The notes under the pieces: model-generated
The model's input: only the letters and a program-made list of their open reading frames with translations
Told to the model about the DNA's origin: nothing
Databases searched by the model: none
Position numbers and translations under genes: made by a program
Source of the DNA: Leisingera methylohalidivorans DSM 14336
GTDB taxonomy: Bacteria > Pseudomonadota > Alphaproteobacteria > Rhodobacterales > Rhodobacteraceae
Assembly: GCF_000511355.1 (NCBI RefSeq)
Contig: NC_023136.1
Location: 226,268-285,395 of the forward strand
Direction: 5' to 3'
Length of the DNA: 59,128 bases
Shown: positions 17,761 through 24,924 of the stretch, one piece after another
How positions within the stretch are numbered: position 1 is the stretch's first letter
Layout: each line of letters opens with the position of its first letter

Positions 17761-20700
17761 TCATAAATCATCCAAAAGTGCGGCGAGGTCTGCATCCATT
17801 TCCCCGTCGTCGTCATCGTCATCGCCGTCGTCTCCGAACGACGCCAACAGATCGTCCAGATCCCCGAGACCATCGTCATCCCCGCCGCCGTCTCCAAGAT
17901 CAAGATCATCAAGGCCGGGAACATCCTCATCATCTCCGCCCAGATCCAAATCGAGATCCAGGTCATCGCTGTCCTCAGTATCGCCCGCAGGAGCTGCCGG
18001 TTCCGGCATCCCCCGCGGATCAGGCGGCGAGGGCTCGGGCGCCGGCAAGCCGGTCCAGGGCCCCAGAATCTCGCTGCCCTTCAGCGAATTGAAGGAGGTC
18101 AGCCGCACCTCGTCCCGCCCCTTGACCGCGCTCACCGCCATGAATCCGCGTTCTTGCGCCAGCGCAATCTTATCCAGGTCAATATTGCGCTCGGTGCAGG
18201 GCAGCGCCACCTGATCGCCGAACTTGTCGTTCACATAATGATAGGGCATCTCCCCCAAAGTCATGATTTTACCCAGCTGCAGAGACGGCCCGTTCTCACG
18301 GAACGACCGCCCCAGCAGGATTGCCACCAGCACCACCGGATTGGCCCAAAGCATGCCCTTCAGACCTTCTGTTTCGGTAAACTCCTCAAAATCAAACTCA
18401 TAACAGGGTTCGGTCTTCTCACCATAGGGGCGCCGCAGCAGGAACCGCGGACTGACCAGCCCCAGATGCCCGGCCTCCGCCATGCCCTGCAGCGTATCCC
18501 AGGCGTCCGCTACCAGCTTGGGCCGCTCCGCCTTCGGCGTCTTCAGGAACTCCGGCGAAATCGCGGCAAAAAACGGCGCATCCACATGCGCCGCCACCCG
18601 CGCAATACGGCCCAGCAGCTCCGCATGCGGCGGCGTCTCTTCAAACTGATACATGCCGATCAGCGCCGAATAACCGCCGCGCCCGGTCTCCTCGTCCAGC
18701 GGCTCGCCGGTCAAAAGCCGCACAAACCCGGTTTTCGACAGGTCTTCTTCCGCCGCCAGATCCGCCGCCAATTCCTCGGCCGAGATGTCATACAGCATCA
18801 CATCCAGCGTATCGTCGTCCTCGATCGAGCGCGCCATCAGGTCAAGCGAGCGCCACTGCGCCTCCACCGACTGGAATTCAGGATGGTGCAGCACCAGCCG
18901 CATGGCATCCGACAGCGCTTCATCCACCGCCTTTTGCATGGCCGCCGCATCCGGGTCCGGCAGCGCCCGGATATGCGGGCCGACAACCCGCGCCAGCAAC
19001 TCCTCCACCGGCGTGGCCGGGCGCGGGGTGATGCCAGTTGCCCCGATCAGCTGCTGAAAGGCGCTCAGCCGCCTGTCGGCCGGCACTGAATTGCCCGCCG
19101 AGGTCCGCTTCGGCGCCCGCGCCCTGGTGCCGTATTTCTCAGCCCAGGCCTTCAGCGTGGTTGCCGCGTGATCCGCGGTCGCGCCGCTTTGCAGCTGTTT
19201 GCGCAGCCCCACCAGCTCGGAAAACAGCTCAACGTTTTCATACAGTTCATCCGGGTGCAGCCCGTCCAGATCCTCCAGCTTCACCGCAATCCCGGCACCC
19301 TCCTTGCCGATCGGCAGCACCAGCTTGGTCGCAAAGCTCTCGATCACATCCTCGACCGTGTCAGGATCCAGCAGGATCGCCTTGCGCGCCGCCAGACCAT
19401 CGCCGGTCTCCAGCTGGCCCCTGGCCGCCCGGCCTGAGAAATCACCCAGAACCGCCAGCCGGAAGCGCCTGCGCTCCAACTTCTGCGCGTCAGGCCGGTC
19501 CGCGCTCAGGGTGCCATAAGCGAATTCAGGATCATCCGGCACGTCAACCGCCGCAGCCTCTGCCGCGGGGTCATCCCCCCCGGCGTCCAGATCATCCAAA
19601 AGCGCGCCCAGATCTTCGCCGCCCGCGTCCCCTGCATCCTCGTCATCACCGCCAAGATCCCCCAGCAGATCATCAAGATCCATATCCCCGTCATCGCCCA
19701 TCAGGCTGTCCAGGTCGGACTCCGCATCCCCTAGACCGCCAAGCAGCGCATCCAGGTCATCCTCGGCACTGCCGTCATCTTCCGCCTCCTCCGCCGAAGC
19801 CTCCTCGCCGAGACCTGCCAGCAGACCGTCCAGATCGCCCTCCTCTTCCTCAGTCCCAAGATCACCCAGAAGCTCATCAAGGCTGGCACCCTCCGCCGCC
19901 TCTGCGCCGTCCGCATCAAGACTGCCCAGCAGCGCATCCAGATCATCTTCGCCTGCCGCGTCATCCTCGGCGGCGGTTTCATCGTCCAAACTGCCCAGCA
20001 GATCATCCAGGCTGCTGTCGTCTTCATCTCCAGCGGCGGTATCTTCCGGCTCGTCCAGACTGCCCAGCAAGCTGTCCAAATCATCGCCGCCATCCGCGTC
20101 CCCGCCATCAACAAGCGCATTCAGTTCGGAACTGTCCTCATCTGCGGGATCTGAAATGTCCAAACCGCCCAGCAGTTCATCCAGGCTGCTGCCATCCTCC
20201 GCTGAATCCACGGACGGCTCTTCCTCCAGTTCACTCAAAAGCACATCGGGATTTTCCGCGGATACAGACTCATCCTCGTCAGTCAGGTCTCCCAGAAGCC
20301 TGTCCAGAGTATCATCTCCGGCCGGCGCCTCCGCATCCTCTCCACCCGCCGGCAATGCCTCCGGATCCAGGCCCGCGCTGTCAGCCCCGCCAGCGTCTTC
20401 GTCTTCGGCCAGGCCCGCCAGTATGTCATCCGGGACGTCCTCCGCCGCGTCCTCGCCCGGCGCATCGCCGCCAAGACCCGCAAGCAAATCATCCAGACCG
20501 CTATCCCCGGCCTCATCTTCAGCAGGGGTCTCAAGCGTGTCCAGTGCAGCGCTCAGATCGCCGTCCCCGGCATCGTCCTCCGGTTCATCCAGCCCGCCAA
20601 GGATGCCGTCCAGGCCATCCTCCTCCACTGGCGCGTCCTCCGGAAGATCCTCCGCCAGCCCGGCCAGCACATCTGCCGCGCTGTCCCCGCCGTCTGTTTC

Positions 20701-22725
20701 CTCGGGCGTTTCAAGGCTGTCCAGCACCGCGCCCGGATCTTCATCCGTGTCTTCGTCCTGTTCCAGACCGCCCTCCAGCAAGCCTTCGAGAATATCACCG
20801 GCCTCGTCTCCCGCCGTTTCTTCAGTCTCAGCCGGGGCCAGGCTGTCCAGTGCATCCTCTGCCGCGCTGCCGCTGTCTTCCTCCGCGTCAGCATCGTCCA
20901 GCAGGCCGTCCAGAACGTCGTCCAGGCTGTCTTCCTCAACATCGTCTTCGACGGCTGTTTCAGCCAGGCTGTCCAGCACCGCAGCGGCTTCGCCGCCGTC
21001 ATCCTCTGCCTCCGGCGCAACATCTGAAAGTTCACTCAGAACGCCGGCAACATCTTCGGTCCCGTCCTCGGCGATCTCCACCGAGGCCAGGCTGTCCAGA
21101 GCGGCCCCCGCCGTGTCATCGCCGCCGCCGTCCACTTCGACCGCGGCCAGGTCATCCAGAACCGATGCAGTCTCATCAGCAGCATCCGCGTCCGGGGCAT
21201 CTGCCGCCGCCAAGCTCTCCAAGGCGGCACCCGCGGTATCGTCTTCCGTCTCATCCTCCGGCGCCCGCTCTGCCAGCCCGTCCAGGATGCCGGAGTGGTC
21301 CTCCGCGGGCTGCTCTGCAGTTTCAACCGCCGCCAGGCCTTCCAGCGCATCCTCCGCCGCCGTGTCTGCCTGCTCCGGCACATCAATGTCCGCGAGCGCG
21401 CCCAGAACACCGGAATGATCATCCAGTTCAGCTTCCGCCACTTCCACGGCTGCAAGACTTTCCAGAGCAGCCCCTGACGCATCCTCCGCGCCAGCGTCCG
21501 CGGGTTCCTGCGCCGCCAGCCCGGCCAGCACATCGCCGGAGGTATCGGCGTCCTCCGCTTCAGGCAGCTCCGCCTGCGCCAGCCCCTCCAGAACTGTGTC
21601 CGCCCCGTGCTCCTCTTCCGGGTCCAGCGGTTCTGCCGCGGCGAGCGACGCCAGCGCCTCACCGGCATCATCCCCTTGGTCTTCCTCAGCCGGCTCCGCA
21701 GCGCTCAAGCCTGCCAAAACCTCTGCCGATGCGTCCTCATTGTCCTCCTCAGCCGGCGCCGCCGCCCGCAGGCCGTCCAGCACATTTCCGGAAGCATCCT
21801 CGGCTGCCGACTCCGGCACAGCGGCCTGCGCCAGCCCCTCCAGAACAGATGCGGCGCCGTCCTCTTCTGTCATTTCCGGCACGCCGGTCGCAGCCAGAGC
21901 CGCCAAGGCATCCGCCGCGATGTCCTGCGGTTCGGGGTTTGCCGGTGCGGCGGTGCTCAGACCGGCCAGCACGTCAGCGGACGTATCTTCGGGGGCTGCA
22001 TCCCCGGGGGGCGCCCCCCGCAGGCCTTCCAGAACCCCCGCCGAGGCATCCTCGGCCGCCTGATCTTCTGGCGCCGCGTCGCGCAGCGCGTCCAGAACCC
22101 CGCCGGATTCATCCGCGGGCGCAGCAGCCTCCGGTGCCGCAGCCGCAAGTCCGGCCAGTACATCATCGCTGCTGTCGGCCTCTTCCCCGGGCAACTCCAG
22201 GCTGCGAAGGCTTTCCAAGGCTGCCGCGCTGCCGGAGTCCCCCGGCGGCGCCGAGACCGCCGCCAGCAGCGACGGATCGTTCAGGATCGTCTCGATCAGC
22301 GTTTCGGCGCCGGTCTTGCCGTCCATATAGGCCATCAGGTTCTGCAACTGGGTGCGCGCCTCCAGCAGCGGACGCAGCGCGTCCACCTTGGCAGCAATGG
22401 CCCCCGGCGAAAAATCCGCCAGGCTTTTGAACGTCAGATCGACCGCCAGATTGCCCTCGCCGGTCAGCGTGTTGGGAACCGTGAACGCAGCGCGCGGCGC
22501 CATCGACTTCATCCGCTCGTCAAAATTGTCGACGTCGATTTCCAGAAACTTGCGGTCGGCAACCGCGGGCTGCTCGACCGTGGATTTGCCTGCCAGGTCG
22601 CTCAGCACGCCCATCACAAAGGGCAGCTGCACCTTCTTTTCGGCGCCATACAGCTCCACGTCATATTCGATCTGAACGCGCGGCGCCCGGTTGCGGGCAA
22701 TGAACTTCTGCGAGCTGTCAGCCAT
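17761..22725 (-). CDS. Giant TssB - acidic repeat - TssB-like - TssC-like fusion protein
   Basis: The 1654-residue protein has: (1) residues 1-155, a TssB sheath domain almost the same as the free TssB at 34013-34528 (RVQIEYDVELYGAEKKVQLP); (2) about 155-1063, roughly 40 acidic repeats with [VAIL]LxxL cores; (3) about 1080-1170, a second TssB-like domain (FRLAVLGDFSG, then a PDTVEDVIESF segment); (4) about 1270-1550, a TssC-like domain (VEAQWRSLDLMARSI, GYSALIGMYQFEETPPHAEL, SPRFLLRRPYGEKTEP); (5) an Asp/Gly tail ending ALLDDL. The part that closes normal TssC (ARLPYLFATCRFAHYLKC to end) is missing. It is co-translated with the sodium channel gene (8-base overlap, strong AGGAGGGGG). Function unknown. 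Its components suggest it joins or regulates the contractile sheath. Confidence 0.88.
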   Translation of the reverse strand: MADSSQKFIARNRAPRVQIEYDVELYGAEKKVQLPFVMGVLSDLAGKSTVEQPAVADRKFLEIDVDNFDERMKSMAPRAAFTVPNTLTGEGNLAVDLTFKSLADFSPGAIAAKVDALRPLLEARTQLQNLMAYMDGKTGAETLIETILNDPSLLAAVSAPPGDSGSAAALESLRSLELPGEEADSSDDVLAGLAAAAPEAAAPADESGGVLDALRDAAPEDQAAEDASAGVLEGLRGAPPGDAAPEDTSADVLAGLSTAAPANPEPQDIAADALAALAATGVPEMTEEDGAASVLEGLAQAAVPESAAEDASGNVLDGLRAAAPAEEDNEDASAEVLAGLSAAEPAEEDQGDDAGEALASLAAAEPLDPEEEHGADTVLEGLAQAELPEAEDADTSGDVLAGLAAQEPADAGAEDASGAALESLAAVEVAEAELDDHSGVLGALADIDVPEQADTAAEDALEGLAAVETAEQPAEDHSGILDGLAERAPEDETEDDTAGAALESLAAADAPDADAADETASVLDDLAAVEVDGGGDDTAGAALDSLASVEIAEDGTEDVAGVLSELSDVAPEAEDDGGEAAAVLDSLAETAVEDDVEEDSLDDVLDGLLDDADAEEDSGSAAEDALDSLAPAETEETAGDEAGDILEGLLEGGLEQDEDTDEDPGAVLDSLETPEETDGGDSAADVLAGLAEDLPEDAPVEEDGLDGILGGLDEPEDDAGDGDLSAALDTLETPAEDEAGDSGLDDLLAGLGGDAPGEDAAEDVPDDILAGLAEDEDAGGADSAGLDPEALPAGGEDAEAPAGDDTLDRLLGDLTDEDESVSAENPDVLLSELEEEPSVDSAEDGSSLDELLGGLDISDPADEDSSELNALVDGGDADGGDDLDSLLGSLDEPEDTAAGDEDDSSLDDLLGSLDDETAAEDDAAGEDDLDALLGSLDADGAEAAEGASLDELLGDLGTEEEEGDLDGLLAGLGEEASAEEAEDDGSAEDDLDALLGGLGDAESDLDSLMGDDGDMDLDDLLGDLGGDDEDAGDAGGEDLGALLDDLDAGGDDPAAEAAAVDVPDDPEFAYGTLSADRPDAQKLERRRFRLAVLGDFSGRAARGQLETGDGLAARKAILLDPDTVEDVIESFATKLVLPIGKEGAGIAVKLEDLDGLHPDELYENVELFSELVGLRKQLQSGATADHAATTLKAWAEKYGTRARAPKRTSAGNSVPADRRLSAFQQLIGATGITPRPATPVEELLARVVGPHIRALPDPDAAAMQKAVDEALSDAMRLVLHHPEFQSVEAQWRSLDLMARSIEDDDTLDVMLYDISAEELAADLAAEEDLSKTGFVRLLTGEPLDEETGRGGYSALIGMYQFEETPPHAELLGRIARVAAHVDAPFFAAISPEFLKTPKAERPKLVADAWDTLQGMAEAGHLGLVSPRFLLRRPYGEKTEPCYEFDFEEFTETEGLKGMLWANPVVLVAILLGRSFRENGPSLQLGKIMTLGEMPYHYVNDKFGDQVALPCTERNIDLDKIALAQERGFMAVSAVKGRDEVRLTSFNSLKGSEILGPWTGLPAPEPSPPDPRGMPEPAAPAGDTEDSDDLDLDLDLGGDDEDVPGLDDLDLGDGGGDDDGLGDLDDLLASFGDDGDDDDDDGEMDADLAALLDDL
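19535..22260 (-). repeat. About 40 tandem acidic 20-21-residue repeats inside the giant fusion gene
   Basis: The in-frame repeat unit is about 60-63 bases. Each unit begins with a short hydrophobic core, first of the type VLAGLAAA or ALESLAAV, later LLGSLD or LLGGLD, and continues with about 15 residues rich in Asp, Glu, Ala, Gly and Ser. The first 20 or so units keep a strict 20-21-residue period; later units vary from about 12 to 40. Units are diverged in sequence, so this is an old array rather than recent slippage. Similar units return in the C-terminal tail (DLDDLLASF, DLAALLDDL). Confidence 0.85.
22265..22725 (-). repeat. Copy 1 of a tssB-derived direct repeat
   Basis: The first 460 bases of the giant gene match the free tssB at 34080-34528 base for base over long stretches, with scattered, mostly third-position changes. 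At protein level the first 100 residues differ at only a few sites (Asp3/Gly3, Ala45/Val45, Thr/Glu near 49, Glu/Asp near 71). This is a duplication kept similar by selection or gene conversion. Confidence 0.8.
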
Positions 22726-23638
22726 TGCCCCCTCCTTTCAGCTGCGCAATCTCTGACCTCAGCGCCTTGATCTCCTCATGCAGCTCCATCACATGCGCAT
22801 CCACAACGTCGGTCTCCGATTTCACCAGGTCGCGCAGTTTTTCAAATTCGGCCTCCGCTTCCGCTTCCACCGCTGACTGCATTGTGTTCACCAGCAGGCC
22901 GATGAACAGGTTCAGCACCGAAAACGCGGTGATCACGATGAAAGGCACAAAAAACGCCCAGGCATAGGGGAACACATTCATGACCGGGCGCACGATCCCC
23001 ATCGACCAGCTTTCCAGCGTCATGATCTGGAACAGCGAATACAGCGACCGCCCAAGGGTGCCGAACCAGATATCAAAGGCATCGCCGTACATCAGCGTTG
23101 CCATCACCCCGAACACATAGAACACGATCGAGATCATCACGATCACAGCGCCCATTCCAGGCAAGGCATCCAGCAGCGCCTGCACCACCGCCCGCATCTG
23201 CGGCACCACGGACAACAGCCGCAAGGCGCGCACCACACGCAGGCCGCGCAGGGCAGACAGCCCCTGGCTGTCCGGCAGCAGGCCGACCGAAACCACCAGA
23301 AGATCAAAGATATTCCAGGCCGAAGTGAAAAAGCGCAGGCCATAGGCAAAAAGCTTCAGCGCCAGCTCCGCCACAAAGATGCCCAGCACCACCCGGTCTA
23401 TCACATTCAGCAGACCGCCCGCATGGGCATTGACAGTATCAGAGGTGCCCAGCCCCAGGGTGATCGCGTTGAAAATGATCACCCCCAGAATGGAGTTGGT
23501 CACCCAATCGCGCTCAACAAATTCCCGGGCCCTGTCCCGTAGCGTCCCTTCGGTTTGCGCACTGCTGTCCACTGCGATTCTCCACCCGGTCGTTTGGTTC
23601 TGGCCGGGCACCCTCAGCGCCCGGCGGTCTTTCATCAT
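22718..23638 (-). CDS. Bacterial voltage-gated sodium channel (NaChBac/NavAb type)
   Basis: The protein (306 residues from the ATG at 23638) has six membrane helices. S1 is about WVTNSILGVIIFNAITLGL. S4 carries Arg at every third place (LRGLRVVRALRLLSVVPQMR, about 125-150). The pore loop has the bacterial Nav filter TLESWSM near 205-212, then S6 (FFVPFIVITAFSVLNLFIGL) and a C-terminal coiled coil (about 255-300) typical of the tetramer stalk. It should pass sodium into the cell on depolarisation. The ATG follows the previous stop by 3 bases with a weak RBS; a GTG at about codon 22 has GGAG upstream and is an alternative. Its stop overlaps the giant fusion start. A place inside a T6SS operon is unexpected. 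Confidence 0.9.
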   Translation of the reverse strand: MMKDRRALRVPGQNQTTGWRIAVDSSAQTEGTLRDRAREFVERDWVTNSILGVIIFNAITLGLGTSDTVNAHAGGLLNVIDRVVLGIFVAELALKLFAYGLRFFTSAWNIFDLLVVSVGLLPDSQGLSALRGLRVVRALRLLSVVPQMRAVVQALLDALPGMGAVIVMISIVFYVFGVMATLMYGDAFDIWFGTLGRSLYSLFQIMTLESWSMGIVRPVMNVFPYAWAFFVPFIVITAFSVLNLFIGLLVNTMQSAVEAEAEAEFEKLRDLVKSETDVVDAHVMELHEEIKALRSEIAQLKGGGNG

Positions 23639-23641
23639 TCG

Positions 23642-24889
23642 TCAGGCCGCGTCGAACACGGTCCCGTCCAGCGCTTTGCTGGTGATCTTGTCGTAGGCAT
23701 AGCCGCCAACCGCGCCGCCCACGCCCAAAGCCAGATCCTTGGCGCCGGTGGCGATCGAATTGCCATCAATCGGAGACAGTGCCAGGGCTGCGAACTTCAG
23801 CCCCTCGCGGAACACCTTCAGCGCTTTGGGGTCCTTGATCGTCAGCGCCTTCACCCGTTTCATCAGGTCCTTGATGTTGCTGGCCCAGCCGCGCGCTTCA
23901 GCATACATCGCCTGGATCTTTTCGATGGCGTTCTGAACCCGGGCATAGTTTTCCGCCAGGGCCGTATCCAGCGCCTTGCTGATCATCACCAGCTGAGTCT
24001 TCTTGTCCTTGACGGGATGCTTCTTCAGCTTCTTGCCGACCTCGGTCAGAAACTCCTTCTTCAGCTTTTCCTGCTGTTTCAGGATCTTGTTCAGCGTCTT
24101 CGACAGATCGTGCATTTTGACGACCATCCGGGCGTATTTCGCCTTCAGCGTATCGGCAGCATCCTCCACCGTTTTCACCGACGGCTGCGAGATCCCGAGA
24201 AACTCCTGAAACACTGCCGCCGACACTTCATTCGCCGCATTCAGCGCCTTGTTCGAGGCCGCCTTTTCCACCACCGTCAGGTTCTTCACCAGGATGGTCT
24301 TGGACTGATCAATGCTGATCGCCAGCTTGCCGATGTCCTTGGCCAGCGACACCCCGGATTTGATCAGGCCGATGATGCCAAGCGCCGCCCCCGCGCCGCC
24401 GGAAAACGGCGAGGTCGCCATCGCCGCGATGCTCACTGCCAGCCCGGCCAGGGTTCCGGTGATGGACACGCCGATCTTGATCTTGAACTTGGACCATTCC
24501 TTTTTCTTCTTCTGCAGGCTGGTCCAGGCCTTCTGCGCCGCCAGTTCGGCGGCTTTTTCGGCCACCTTGACGTCAGTCTTGATGGCCTCATTCAGCCCTT
24601 TCAGCTGCTTTTCCATGTCCTTTTCCGTGGCGCCCTTGGCCACCATCTGAACAAACAGCTTGTCGAACACCTTGCACTTTTTCTCGATCGTGTCCTTGGT
24701 CTGCTCCAGCACCTCATTGGCACCGGCTTGGAATTCCTGCTGCAAAAGCGGGTCTTTCTCGACCCCCTTTTCCATCTTCTTGTCGAGCTCGACCACCACC
24801 TTGAACGACAGTTTCGGCGGTTCGACCATCTCCAGCCCGGATACTTTGATGTCCAGGTTCTTCAGGTCCATGACAACATGTTTAACCAT
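23642..24889 (-). CDS. Uncharacterised 415-residue protein with glycine-rich hydrophobic segment; possible effector
   Basis: I do not recognise a family. The N-terminus is polar (MVKHVVMDLKNLDIKVSGLE), followed by Lys/Glu-rich helical segments. A Gly/Ala-rich hydrophobic stretch at about 140-195 includes SITGTLAGLAVSIAAMATSP and GGAGAALGIIGLI. A long Lys-rich coiled-coil-like part follows, then a second Gly-rich hydrophobic patch near the C-terminus (ALGVGGAVGGYAYDKI). There is no signal peptide. Such hydrophobic hairpins in an otherwise charged helical protein occur in pore-forming toxins, so a T6SS effector is a reasonable guess; a structural role is equally possible. AAGGAAG precedes the ATG at 24889. 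It lies between clpV and the sodium channel gene. Confidence 0.7.
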   Translation of the reverse strand: MVKHVVMDLKNLDIKVSGLEMVEPPKLSFKVVVELDKKMEKGVEKDPLLQQEFQAGANEVLEQTKDTIEKKCKVFDKLFVQMVAKGATEKDMEKQLKGLNEAIKTDVKVAEKAAELAAQKAWTSLQKKKKEWSKFKIKIGVSITGTLAGLAVSIAAMATSPFSGGAGAALGIIGLIKSGVSLAKDIGKLAISIDQSKTILVKNLTVVEKAASNKALNAANEVSAAVFQEFLGISQPSVKTVEDAADTLKAKYARMVVKMHDLSKTLNKILKQQEKLKKEFLTEVGKKLKKHPVKDKKTQLVMISKALDTALAENYARVQNAIEKIQAMYAEARGWASNIKDLMKRVKALTIKDPKALKVFREGLKFAALALSPIDGNSIATGAKDLALGVGGAVGGYAYDKITSKALDGTVFDAA

Positions 24890-24924
24890 GAGGCTTCCTT
24901 CCCGCTGTTTACCCTCAGGCGCGA

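Noticed and set aside
19535..22260. CRISPR-like array
   Set aside because: Repeats are in frame, diverged and without equal spacers; they code for protein.
19038..22430. 1130-codon Pro/Arg-rich open frame opposite the giant fusion gene
   Set aside because: It mirrors the acidic repeat array; the composition (runs of Pro, Arg, His) is what a GC-rich repeat gives when read backwards, with no start signal or known domain.
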